Of a stretch of 64,000 nt of DNA, positions 8,578 through 16,405 are shown piece after piece. This DNA is from Cauispirillum nitrogeniifigens. GTDB taxonomy: Bacteria > Pseudomonadota > Alphaproteobacteria > Rhodospirillales > Rhodospirillaceae. The stretch spans positions 186,001 to 250,000 of the forward strand of contig NZ_JBLOOT010000002.1 of assembly GCF_049800675.1 (NCBI RefSeq), read 5' to 3'. Made by a program: the position numbers and the translations under genes. Below the pieces are notes generated by a model. The model made no database searches, was not told where the DNA came from, and worked only from the letters and a program-made list of their open reading frames with translations. How positions within the stretch are numbered: position 1 is the first letter of the stretch; every line of letters begins with the position of its first letter.

Positions 8578-9177
8578 CTACAGGGAGCCGCCCAGCACGC
8601 CCTTGGTCGACGGCACGGCGTCGGCCTTGCGCGGGTCGATCTCGATGGCCTGGCGCAGCGCGCGGGCCAGGCCCTTGTAGCAGGTCTCGACGATGTGGTG
8701 GTTGTTCTCGCCGTAGTGGTTCCACACATGCAGCGTGGTGCCCGATGCCTGGGCAAAGGCCTGGAACCATTCCTTGAACAACTCGGTGTCGAAGTCGCCG
8801 AGCTTGTCGCGGGTGAACGCCACCTTCCACACCAGATAGGGCCGGTTGGACAGGTCCAGGCCGACCTGGGTCAGCGTCTCGTCCATGGGCAGCAGGGACG
8901 ACCCGTAGCGGGTGATGCCCTTGCGGTCGCCCAGGGCCTGGGACACCGCCTGGCCGATGGCGATGCCGCTGTCCTCGACGGTGTGGTGGAAGTCGATGTG
9001 GATGTCGCCCTTGGCCCGCACCGTCAGGTCGATCAGCGAATGCCGCGACAGCTGTTCAAGCATGTGGTCGAGGAAGCCGATGCCGGTCTGGACGTCGTAC
9101 TTGCCCGTGCCGTCCAGGTTGACGGTGACGCTGATGGACGTTTCGGTGGTATTGCGCTCGACGCTGGCTGTACGCAT
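8578..9177 (-). CDS. hisB: Imidazoleglycerol-phosphate dehydratase
   Basis: A 199-residue monofunctional HisB that dehydrates imidazole glycerol phosphate to imidazole acetol phosphate with a dimanganese centre. The metal-binding histidine clusters are visible as DFHHTVED and NHHIVET, with GFLDHMLEQL near the N-terminus. The ATG at 9177 gives the canonical MRTASVERNTTET start and the normal length; there is no fused phosphatase domain as in enterobacteria. It converges with the preceding lipoprotein gene and is separated by it from hisH. Confidence 0.97.
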   Translation of the reverse strand: MRTASVERNTTETSISVTVNLDGTGKYDVQTGIGFLDHMLEQLSRHSLIDLTVRAKGDIHIDFHHTVEDSGIAIGQAVSQALGDRKGITRYGSSLLPMDETLTQVGLDLSNRPYLVWKVAFTRDKLGDFDTELFKEWFQAFAQASGTTLHVWNHYGENNHHIVETCYKGLARALRQAIEIDPRKADAVPSTKGVLGGSL

Positions 9178-9381
9178 GTAAAACGCTCCGGCTTGGACCA
9201 TGGGGCATATGTAACAGCGCGCCGCCGCCGCGCCAACCCCGCCCGGTCGCGGGGTACAACAAACGGTCGCGAAGGCCCACATCTTCAGAGCGTTCAGGGG
9301 GCGCCTTTCAACTGGCGGCCCAAATGCCCGACCGCTATGGTTCCGGTAAAGTAACCGATAGTCTTACTTCAGCCCGCTAGC

Positions 9382-9870
9382 ATGAGGCGTACTGTGACGA
9401 ACATGGACAAGCCCAAGACCCGTCGCCGCCAGCCGATCACGGCCAAGGAATACGGCCCGGATCCGATCGACGTGCACGTCGGCAAGCGGTTGCGCCTGCG
9501 CCGCACGCTGCTGGGCATGAGCCAGGAGCAGCTGGCCGCCGCCGTCGGGGTGACCTTCCAGCAGATCCAGAAGTACGAGCGCGGCTCCAACCGCGTCTCC
9601 GCCTCGCGTCTTTACGATGTCGCGCGGGTTCTGGGGGTGAGCATTTCGTTCTTCTTCGAGGACATCAACACCGACATCACCTCCGGCCGTCCGACCCAGA
9701 ACCTGCCCGAGCAGGCCGGTCTGGCCGAGGCGCCGATGCCGGCCTACGAACAGGACGAACTGTCGCGCAACGAAACCCTGGAACTGGTCCGCGCCTACTG
9801 GCGCCTGCCCAACGGCGACATGCGCAAGAACGTGCTGGAACTTCTGCGCAGCATGGGCCGCCGGGACTGA
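9382..9870 (+). CDS. XRE-family helix-turn-helix regulator
   Basis: The product is 162 residues, or 155 if the second ATG at 9403 is used; neither start has a strong ribosome site. A basic N-terminus precedes an HTH_3/XRE DNA-binding domain at about 34-90, with the recognition pattern MSQEQLAAAVGVTFQQIQKYE. The C-terminal 70 residues (about 95-162) are polar and end in a helical LRSMGRRD. Single-domain regulators of this shape are widespread in alphaproteobacteria. It is divergent from hisB across a 200-base gap, so it could act there, but no operator was recognised. Confidence 0.88.
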   Translation: MRRTVTNMDKPKTRRRQPITAKEYGPDPIDVHVGKRLRLRRTLLGMSQEQLAAAVGVTFQQIQKYERGSNRVSASRLYDVARVLGVSISFFFEDINTDITSGRPTQNLPEQAGLAEAPMPAYEQDELSRNETLELVRAYWRLPNGDMRKNVLELLRSMGRRD

Positions 9871-9943
9871 GGCCTGCCGGCAAGCCCGCGCGCCGTGTGA
9901 GCGTCACCACCTCGGCATGAAACGGCCCGCAAGGTCGTTTCAT
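9871..9943. repeat. 73-bp dispersed repeat, copy A, with hairpin
   Basis: This segment follows the regulator stop in a convergent gap. It matches a second copy at 31092-31164 at most positions, including the shared stretch ctcggcatgaaacggcccgc. The right end forms a perfect 10-bp stem (9915-9924 with 9936-9945: GCATGAAACG and CGTTTCATGC). It may act as a bidirectional terminator or be a REP-like mobile palindrome. Confidence 0.75.
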
Positions 9944-10074
9944 GCGCCGCGGGATGTTGAAAAATCCGGCTTGCCCATGACGTGCCGGGCTGCCGCCCCC
10001 TCCCGCTTGGGGCGATGCCCACCGGGCGGTATGACAGGTTGCGGAGAAACGCCGTCATTCCCCTGCGGCTCCGC

Positions 10075-12042
10075 CTACAACCGTATGCGGTCGAAGGCGT
10101 CGGCGCGCAGGGGTTCGCCGGTGCCGGCCGCTGCCGCCGCCGCGTCGGCCTCGTCCTCGGCGGCTTCGGGGCTGGCTTCGCTGGCCCAGCCGGGTTCGGC
10201 GACGCTGCGGCCTTCGTGGCGGCGCAGCAGGTCCTCGGCGCGGGCGAGGTTCTTTTCAATGATCGCCGTCAGGCGCCCGCCGCCGCCGCCGTCGCGGTAG
10301 GCTGCCAGGGCGTCGCGGAAGGCCACCGAGGCCAGGCGCATGGCCTCGGCATCGCCGCTGTACTTGGCGATCAGGAACAGCGCCGATCCCATGTTGTTGC
10401 GGGTGGCGGCGTAGAGCAGGGGCGCGGCCTCGGGCGTGCGCACCTCGCAGGCCTGGCGGCACACCTCGACGGCCTTGCGCAGGGCCTCCATGCTCTTGAA
10501 ATGGTCGCCGTAGACCTGCAACACCTGGGCGATGGTGTTCATCAGCTCGGCCCAGCGCCACGGGTCCTCGGCGCGGGTGAAGACCTGCACGGCGTATTGC
10601 AGGTGGCCGATGGCGTCCTTGAGCGCCTGCTCGTCGCCGGTGGCCTTGTCGAGGCGGAACAGCACCCCGCCCAGGCGCGCGTGCAGCGCCCCGAAGCCGC
10701 GCGGGTCGGCATCGCGGTTGACCCCCTGGAGGGCGTTCTTGAAGGCCGCGACGGCATCGCGCAGCGGTCCTTCCTGCTCGGACTGCGGCAGGCGTTCGGC
10801 GGTGGCCTGAAGGACCAGCCCCAGCGCCTTGTTGAGCTGCGCCCACTGGTCGTGGGCGTCGCGCGGCAGGCGGGCGATGGCGTCGCGGTAGGCCTGGGCG
10901 GCCCAGCCCAGAGCATCGACGCGGCCGCTGCCCAGGCCGGCGGCGGCGGCGGCGTAGCCGAAGGCGCCCAGGACCTCGGCCGCCTCGGGCGCCGACAGCG
11001 ACTGCGGCGGCGCCAGGCCGAGGGCCTTGGCCTGCTCGACCAGCCGCAGCAGTGCCGCCGGGGCGCCGCCCAGGGCGGCCACCGTGACCGCCCGCAGCAG
11101 CGGATGCCAGCCGTCGTCGAAGTCGGCCGGGATGGTCAGGGCCACGTCCTCGGGCGGGCCGAAGCCGCCGCGTGCCACCAGCGGATCGGCGGCGGCCGAA
11201 AAGCGCAGCTCGATGACCCGGCCGCTGGCGTCCTCGCCGCCCCACACCAGCAGGTCGGCGCCGTCGTCGGCCAGAAGTTGGCGGGCGGCGATGCGGGTGG
11301 CCCGCAGGTCGCGCACCATCTGCCCCTCGGGCACCGCCGGCAGGGCACCCTTGACGTCCCGCACGGTGACGCGGTCAAGGCCCTGCAAGGCCTCGATCAG
11401 GTAGGGGCGCTGGTCGAACTCGGGGTCCAGGGACAGCGGCGCCACCGCCACCTCGGCGGTGCGGCCGACCACCACATGGCGGGGCGGGCCGCCGCGCAGC
11501 GCGTCGAGCAGGCGGCCGATCAGCGTCGGCCGCGTCCGCGCCCCGGTCAGGCCGGGCGGCAGCACCGGCCCGCCAGGCCCCCCGATGCCGTGACCGCCGC
11601 CACCGCCCTGGCCGCCGCCGCCGGGCACCGGCACCAGGGCGGTCCCCGGCGCGGCCGCCACCGGGCGCGGCTGCGGCGCCGAGGCCACGGCGACGATGCG
11701 CTCGTCGGCGGCGCGCAGGCGGCGGGCCATGCGGGTCATCATCTTGAGGGCGGCCGAGGGCTCGGTTTCCATCAGGCGCAGGAACTGGGCGCGCGGGATG
11801 ACCTTGACCGTCACCGCCGTTTCGCAGCGCGCGGTGATGTTGCGCGGCCCCTTGTCCAGCACGCCGATCTCGCCGAACAGCTCGCCCTTGCCCAGGCTGG
11901 CCAGCTTGACGATGTTGCCCTGGGGGCCGACCTTGGACAGCTCCACGGTGCCGGCCTCGACCATGAAGGCGGCATCGCTGTCCTCCCCTTCGAGGAAGAT
12001 GATCTCGCCCGCCTGGAACCGCCGTTCTTCGGTCTTGGCCAC
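10075..12042 (-). CDS. Cyclic-nucleotide-binding domain protein with C-terminal TPR-like repeats
   Basis: This protein is about 655 residues and starts at GTG 12042, a choice based on the MAKTEERRF-type cNMP start. Residues 1-125 form a cNMP-binding fold with a phosphate cassette (GELFGEIGVLDKGPRNITA), but no DNA-binding helix-turn-helix follows. A Gly/Pro-rich linker (about 150-185) leads to a region with LLADDGADLLVWGGE, then to a long alpha-helical TPR-like array (about 360-610). The tail is acidic and Ala-rich. It would work as a cytosolic scaffold controlled by nucleotide or lipid binding rather than as a transcription factor. It starts 17 bases after a 79-residue gene. Cellular role unknown. 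Confidence 0.8.
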   Translation of the reverse strand: MAKTEERRFQAGEIIFLEGEDSDAAFMVEAGTVELSKVGPQGNIVKLASLGKGELFGEIGVLDKGPRNITARCETAVTVKVIPRAQFLRLMETEPSAALKMMTRMARRLRAADERIVAVASAPQPRPVAAAPGTALVPVPGGGGQGGGGGHGIGGPGGPVLPPGLTGARTRPTLIGRLLDALRGGPPRHVVVGRTAEVAVAPLSLDPEFDQRPYLIEALQGLDRVTVRDVKGALPAVPEGQMVRDLRATRIAARQLLADDGADLLVWGGEDASGRVIELRFSAAADPLVARGGFGPPEDVALTIPADFDDGWHPLLRAVTVAALGGAPAALLRLVEQAKALGLAPPQSLSAPEAAEVLGAFGYAAAAAGLGSGRVDALGWAAQAYRDAIARLPRDAHDQWAQLNKALGLVLQATAERLPQSEQEGPLRDAVAAFKNALQGVNRDADPRGFGALHARLGGVLFRLDKATGDEQALKDAIGHLQYAVQVFTRAEDPWRWAELMNTIAQVLQVYGDHFKSMEALRKAVEVCRQACEVRTPEAAPLLYAATRNNMGSALFLIAKYSGDAEAMRLASVAFRDALAAYRDGGGGGRLTAIIEKNLARAEDLLRRHEGRSVAEPGWASEASPEAAEDEADAAAAAAGTGEPLRADAFDRIRL

Positions 12043-12059
12043 TGTGGGTGTCCCGTCGC

Positions 12060-12299
12060 TCAGTCCCGCCCCGGCGCCGTGTCCGGGGCGTGGCGGATGG
12101 CACCCTGATAGACCTGGGCCGTGACGTCGCCCCGGCGCACCTCGATATAGCGGTTGCCGTTGTCGTCCTCGCCCATGCCCAGGACGATGGCGCCGCTTTC
12201 GATCTCGGCGGCGACGTCCTTGTCGGGCAGGCCCAGCGCCTTGGCGATGGCGCCGACCAGGGCGTTGATCTCGTCGTAGTGTTCGCGGCCCTCGGCCAT
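12060..12299 (-). CDS. Small conserved-looking acidic protein, partner of cNMP/TPR gene
   Basis: A 79-residue protein not recognised as a named family. It contains helix-forming EINALVGAIAKALGLPDKDVAAE, then a beta-rich half with LGMGEDDNGNRYIEVRRGDV. ATG 12299 is preferred because GGAGTG sits 8 bases upstream; an in-frame ATG 12 bases earlier is less well placed. It lies directly upstream of the cNMP/TPR gene on the same strand with a 17-base gap, so the two are likely cotranslated. A regulatory or ligand-binding partner is possible but unproven. Confidence 0.65.
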   Translation of the reverse strand: MAEGREHYDEINALVGAIAKALGLPDKDVAAEIESGAIVLGMGEDDNGNRYIEVRRGDVTAQVYQGAIRHAPDTAPGRD

Positions 12300-12392
12300 G
12301 ATCCACTCCATCCTTTCAGCAGACTTCCGGTATGGCCTATCATGGGCGGCTCGGGGAGAAAACGAAGAAAACATCCCGCCGGACGCCACTTC

Positions 12393-12932
12393 ATGAGCGC
12401 ACGCCCGCCACTGCCCGCCGCCACCGCCCTCGCCACCGCTATCGCCGCCGCCTTGGGCGAGGCCCTGCCGGTCCTTGTCGCCGGCGATGCCGGCTGCCTG
12501 ATGCCCGACGACCTGGACCCCGACGCCATCGCCCTGGTGGCGCTGCTCGACGGCACCGACGCACCATGGAGCTGGCACCGCGACGGCGCCGATCCGGCGC
12601 TGGTGGCGCTCGACCGCCCGGTGCTGGGGGTGGTGGTGGCCGCCGCCGATCCGGGCCTGCTGGCCACCGCCCTGGAGCATCTGGCCGACGCCGCCGACCG
12701 CGCCCTGCCGGCCGCGCAGGGCCTGGCCGAACGCCTGGACGCCCCGTTGCGCACCGCCCTGGCCGTGCTGCTGCGCCGTGATCTGGCACTGCTGGCCGCC
12801 CGCCTGCCCGGCACCCGCTTCCGCCCCGCCGAACCGCCCGGGGAGGGCGCCGCGCCGACGCGCCATCCCGACCCCGAGGACTTCCACGCCCCGGCGGTGG
12901 AGGACCACCGCCTGCTGACGCAGAGAGTCTAA
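12393..12932 (+). CDS. Hypothetical Ala/Leu-rich protein
   Basis: A 179-residue protein that I do not recognise. It is dominated by Ala, Leu and Asp, with helix-rich segments, a short LPVLVAGDAG stretch near residue 30 and repeated acidic DPDAIALVALLDG patterns. The C-terminus is Pro/His rich. There is no signal peptide or transmembrane segment. The gene is divergent from the 79-residue protein and overlaps the end of the convergent transporter gene by 4 bases. No function is proposed. Confidence 0.55.
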   Translation: MSARPPLPAATALATAIAAALGEALPVLVAGDAGCLMPDDLDPDAIALVALLDGTDAPWSWHRDGADPALVALDRPVLGVVVAAADPGLLATALEHLADAADRALPAAQGLAERLDAPLRTALAVLLRRDLALLAARLPGTRFRPAEPPGEGAAPTRHPDPEDFHAPAVEDHRLLTQRV

Positions 12933-13945
12933 GGCAGCGGCTCCTTGGGCACGCCGTTCTCGCGGTCCTTGTAGGCCAGGCGGTCGTGATCGGCCTCGCG
13001 CAGGCCCGACGGGTCCTGGTGGATGATGACGTCGGCGGCGGGGAAAGCCTTGCGGATATCGCGCTCGACCTGATCGGCCACGGCGTGCGCCTTCAGCAGC
13101 GTGAAGCCGCGATCCATCTCCAGGTGCAGCTGGATGAACTGCTGGGTGCCCGAGGACCGCGTGCGCAGGTCATGCACGTCGTCGACGCGGGGATGGGCCC
13201 GCGCGATGTCGAGGATCGCCTGGCGGTCGGCTTCCGGGAACTCGCGGTCCATCAGCAGGTCCAGGCTCTCGCGGGCGATCTTCCAGGCGTTGAACAGCAG
13301 GAACGCGGCGATGCCCAGGCCGAACAGCGGGTCGGCCAGGGTCCAGCCCAGGTACAGGCTGAGGATGATGGACACCACAACCGACAGGTTGATCAGCACG
13401 TCGCCGGCGTAGTGCAGGGAGTCGGCGGTGATGGCCACCGAGTTGGTGCGCCGGATGACATGGCGCTGGAACGCCACCAGGGCCAGGGTGACGACGATGG
13501 CGAAGGCCATCACGCCGATGCCCACCAGCCCCTGCTTGACCGGCACCGGATTGAGCAGCCGCGATACCGCCTCGGCCGCCAGCAGCAGGCCCGATCCGGT
13601 GACGAAGGCGGCCTGGGCCAGCCCGGCCAGCGGCTCGGCCTTGCCATGGCCGAAGCGATGCTCGGCGTCGGCGGGCTGCAAGGCGTGGCGCACGGCGAAC
13701 AGGTTGACCAGCGAGGCGATGCCGTCGAGCATCGAATCGACCAGGCTCGACAGCATCGCCACGCTGTCGGTCATCAGCCAGGCCACCACCTTGACCGCCA
13801 CCAGGACGGAGGCGGCGGCCACGGCGGCATAGGTCGCCATGCGCATCAGGCCGTGGCCGCTGGCGGCGGCGGCCTCGATAGTGGCCGCCTGCGGCTGGGG
13901 AGTGGCCGCCTGCGGCTGGGGGGCGCCGGTCGTCTCGGCGGTCAT
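12929..13945 (-). CDS. Cation diffusion facilitator family transporter (FieF/MntE-like)
   Basis: A 338-residue inner-membrane proton/metal antiporter of the CDF family. After a Gln/Ala-rich N-terminus (about 1-30), six hydrophobic segments span about 38-235. Metal-site patterns include DSMLDG in TM2 and the TM5 HxxxD motif in HYAGD. The cytoplasmic C-terminal domain (about 240-320) carries HDLRTRSSG and IIHQDP, typical of iron/manganese/zinc exporters. The N-terminus contains a duplicated PQPQAAT. Its start overlaps the pdxH stop by 4 bases, so the two form an operon. The exported metal is not decided by sequence alone. Confidence 0.93.
   Translation of the reverse strand: MTAETTGAPQPQAATPQPQAATIEAAAASGHGLMRMATYAAVAAASVLVAVKVVAWLMTDSVAMLSSLVDSMLDGIASLVNLFAVRHALQPADAEHRFGHGKAEPLAGLAQAAFVTGSGLLLAAEAVSRLLNPVPVKQGLVGIGVMAFAIVVTLALVAFQRHVIRRTNSVAITADSLHYAGDVLINLSVVVSIILSLYLGWTLADPLFGLGIAAFLLFNAWKIARESLDLLMDREFPEADRQAILDIARAHPRVDDVHDLRTRSSGTQQFIQLHLEMDRGFTLLKAHAVADQVERDIRKAFPAADVIIHQDPSGLREADHDRLAYKDRENGVPKEPLP
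13878..13919. repeat. 21-bp tandem duplication in the transporter N-terminus
   Basis: Two adjacent copies of a 21-bp unit (gtggccgcctgcggctgggg plus one base) encode a doubled PQPQAAT near residues 8-22 of the transporter. The unit is in frame and lies in a disordered leader ahead of the first membrane segment. Confidence 0.8.
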
Positions 13946-14562
13946 GGGTACAGACGCTCCGTCCGCCAGCCGTCCCCCTGGCGGTGATAGACGATGCGGT
14001 CGTGCAGGCGGAAGGGACGATCCCGCCAGAACTCGATACGCTCGGGCACGATGCGGAAGCCCGACCAGTGGTCCGGGCGCGGCACCTCGCCAAGGCCGAA
14101 CTTCGCCACGTACTTGGCGATGCGGGCCTCCAGCTCGAAGCGCCCGGCCAGCGGCCGCGATTGCTGCGACGCCCAGGCGCCGATGCGCGAATCGCGGGCG
14201 CGGGAGGCGAAGTAGGCATCGGCCTCGGCATCGCTGACCAGGCTGGCGCGGCCTTCCACACGCACCTGAACGCGCAGGGTCTTCCAGTGGAAGCACAGCG
14301 CCGTCCACGGATTGGCCAGAAGCTCGCCGCCCTTGCGGCTTTCCAGGTTGGTGTAGAAGACGAAGCCGCGCGCGTCGGCCGGGGCGTCGGCGCCATCGAC
14401 CCCCTTGAGCAGCACCATGCGGATGCTCGGGCGGCCGTCGGGGGTGCACGAGGCCACGCTCATGGCATTGGGATCGTTTGGCTCGCTGGCCTCGGCCGCC
14501 GCCATCCACCGGGCGAACAGGTCGAAGGGATCGGCGGATTCATCAAGAGGCGTAGGGCTCAT
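13942..14562 (-). CDS. pdxH: Pyridoxamine/pyridoxine 5'-phosphate oxidase
   Basis: A 206-residue FMN enzyme that oxidises PNP or PMP to pyridoxal 5'-phosphate, the last step of vitamin B6 synthesis. The family motifs are in order: RMVLLKGVD, FYTNLESRKGGEL and FHWKTLRVQVRVEG for FMN binding, SRIGAWASQQSRPL, and a C-terminus ending in RLYP. The ATG at 14562 (MSPTPLDESADPF) has AAGGGGAG upstream and gives the usual length. It is the first gene of a two-gene unit with the CDF transporter. Confidence 0.96.
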   Translation of the reverse strand: MSPTPLDESADPFDLFARWMAAAEASEPNDPNAMSVASCTPDGRPSIRMVLLKGVDGADAPADARGFVFYTNLESRKGGELLANPWTALCFHWKTLRVQVRVEGRASLVSDAEADAYFASRARDSRIGAWASQQSRPLAGRFELEARIAKYVAKFGLGEVPRPDHWSGFRIVPERIEFWRDRPFRLHDRIVYHRQGDGWRTERLYP

Positions 14563-14738
14563 GCCTTGGGACTCCCCTTCCGGGCGGCTATGATCGGTGG
14601 CGGCAGGCCCCAAAATAGGGTCAGCCTGACCGAAACGCCATTGTTTAGCCACCTTCGGTTCCTACGATCGGGCCTATCCGGGGGATGCGGCGGCGGTCGG
14701 GAACCGCCTGTCGTCGACAGCAATCACACGAGGTTCAC

Positions 14739-15230
14739 ATGAACAGCAAGCGTTCCATCAGGATGGCGGCAGTCGGCCTGGGCGTGGCAGCCATGACCGC
14801 CCTGGGGGCATGCCAGCAGATTTCCGACAACCCCAAGGCCAGCGCCGGCACCTTGCTGGGCGGCATCGGCGGTGCCGTGGTCGGCTCCCAGTTCGGCAAG
14901 GGCACCGGCCAGCTTGCCGCCACCGCCGCCGGCACCCTGCTGGGCGCCTACGTCGGGTCGGAGATCGGCAAGTCGCTCGACCGCGCCGACCAGCAGGCCA
15001 TGGCCTCGGCCCAGCAGCGCGCCTATGCCGCGCCGGTGGGCGAAACCATCACCTGGAACAACCCCGACAGCGGCAACCGCGGCACCATCACCCCGGTGCG
15101 CGACGGCTACGCCCAGAGCGGCAGCTATTGCCGAGAGTACCGCACCACGGTAACCATTGACGGCCGCCGCGAGGAAGCCTTCGGCACGGCCTGCCAGCAG
15201 CCCGACGGGACCTGGCGCGTCGTCAACTGA
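14739..15230 (+). CDS. 17-kDa surface antigen-like lipoprotein with glycine-zipper domain
   Basis: A 163-residue envelope protein of the rickettsial 17-kDa antigen type (RT0821/Lpp0805 family). A signal peptide ends in a lipobox LGAC near residue 24. It is followed by a glycine-zipper pair (LLGGIGGAVVGSQFGKGTG and LLGAYVGSEIGKS), then a C-terminal part with CREYRTTVTIDGRREEAFGTACQQPDG. The two C-terminal cysteines may form a disulphide. It is expected in the outer membrane facing the periplasm. It is monocistronic, with its own 175-base upstream gap from pdxH. Confidence 0.88.
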   Translation: MNSKRSIRMAAVGLGVAAMTALGACQQISDNPKASAGTLLGGIGGAVVGSQFGKGTGQLAATAAGTLLGAYVGSEIGKSLDRADQQAMASAQQRAYAAPVGETITWNNPDSGNRGTITPVRDGYAQSGSYCREYRTTVTIDGRREEAFGTACQQPDGTWRVVN

Positions 15231-15315
15231 ACCAGGCTGGCCTCGCAGAGTTTCAGGCGGCACTCCGGGGGCGTCCCCGGGGTGCCGCCGTCGTATCCGA
15301 GGGAGAGGATTGGGG

Positions 15316-16248
15316 ATGCGCGACCCTTACGAGGTCCTGGGCGTCGGCCGCACGGCGACGGCGGACGAGATCAAGTCCGCCTACCGCAAGCTGGCCCGTG
15401 CCCTGCACCCCGACCTCAACCCCGACAACCCGCGCGCCGAGGAACGCTTCAAGGAAGCCACGGCGGCCTATGACCTGCTGTCCGACCCGCTCAAGCGCAA
15501 GCGCTTTGACCGCGGCGAGATCAACGCCGACGGCCAGCAGCGCACCCGGCCGCGCGGCCGTCCCGGCGGGGCGGCGGGCGGTGGCGCGGGCGGACCGGGC
15601 AGCGGGCGGGCGTGGAACTTCGATTCCATGTTCGGCGACGACGACGTGTTCTCCGACATCTTCGCCCGCGCCAGCAAGGGGCCGGGCGGACGCCAGCACA
15701 CCGCGCCGCGCAAGGGGCCGGACGCCAACTACCGCCTGCACGTCAGTTTCGAGGAAGCGGCGCTGGGCACCTCCCGCACGGTGTCGCTGACCAACGGCAA
15801 GCGGCTGACCGTGAAGGTTCCGCCGGGCACCGACGACGGCACCGTCCTGCGCCTGAAGGGGCAGGGCGGACCGGGCACCGGCGGCGGGCCGGACGGCGAC
15901 GCGCTGGTCGAGATCAAGGTCAAGCCCCATCCGGTGCTCAGGCGCGAGGGCACCGCCGTGGTCGCCGAGATCCCCGTGACCCTGCACGAGGCGGTGCTGG
16001 GGGCCAAGATCGAGGTGCCGACCATCGCCGGCAAGGTCCGCCTGACCGTGCCCAAGGGGTCCAACGGTGGCACCACCCTGCGCCTGCCAGGCAAGGGCAT
16101 TCCGGGGCCGGAGGGCACCCCCGCCGGCGACCAACTGGTGCGCCTGCGCCTGGTGCTGGAAGACCCCGAGGACGGCAAGCTGGAAAGCTTCGTCAAGAAA
16201 TGGAAGCCCGACGGCCCCAACCCGCGCGCCAAGCTGGGGCTGGAGTAG
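15316..16248 (+). CDS. DnaJ-class co-chaperone (CbpA-like)
   Basis: A 310-residue J-domain protein. The J domain occupies residues 1-70 with the HPD tripeptide in ALHPDLN, which stimulates DnaK ATPase. A Gly/Arg-rich linker (about 75-105) follows. Then come two DnaJ C-terminal beta-barrel substrate domains (about 140-300), with DGTVLRLKGQGG and GTTLRLPGKG repeats. There is no zinc-finger CxxCxGxG block, so it is a type II (CbpA-like) rather than a classical DnaJ. It is transcribed alone and ends 11 bases before a repeat element. Confidence 0.9.
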   Translation: MRDPYEVLGVGRTATADEIKSAYRKLARALHPDLNPDNPRAEERFKEATAAYDLLSDPLKRKRFDRGEINADGQQRTRPRGRPGGAAGGGAGGPGSGRAWNFDSMFGDDDVFSDIFARASKGPGGRQHTAPRKGPDANYRLHVSFEEAALGTSRTVSLTNGKRLTVKVPPGTDDGTVLRLKGQGGPGTGGGPDGDALVEIKVKPHPVLRREGTAVVAEIPVTLHEAVLGAKIEVPTIAGKVRLTVPKGSNGGTTLRLPGKGIPGPEGTPAGDQLVRLRLVLEDPEDGKLESFVKKWKPDGPNPRAKLGLE

Positions 16249-16258
16249 GGAGGAGAGG

Positions 16259-16400
16259 GGTTTAAACACCAAGGCACCAAGGCACCAAGAAGGCGGAGCG
16301 TGGGGCGCCGCAGGCAGAAAATCCCCTGCTGCCATTTTTCCGCGCTGCGCGCCGCATCCCCGGACCTCTTGGTGCCTTTGTGTCTTGGTGGTTAAAAACC
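16259..16400. repeat. Dispersed palindromic intergenic repeat, copy 1
   Basis: The element has complementary ends: the left arm reads ttaaacaccaaggcaccaag and the right arm cttggtgcctttgtgtcttg followed by gtggtt. Its GC-rich core is nearly identical to the copy at 58508-58637. It fills the convergent gap between the DnaJ-like gene and the DUF2189 gene, and would form a long imperfect stem in RNA. Confidence 0.85.
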
Positions 16401-16405
16401 TCCCC

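Noticed and set aside
7169..8830. Long minus-strand frame opposite the lipoprotein gene and hisB end
   Set aside because: His/Gln/Gly-rich composition typical of an antisense shadow; it conflicts with two supported genes.
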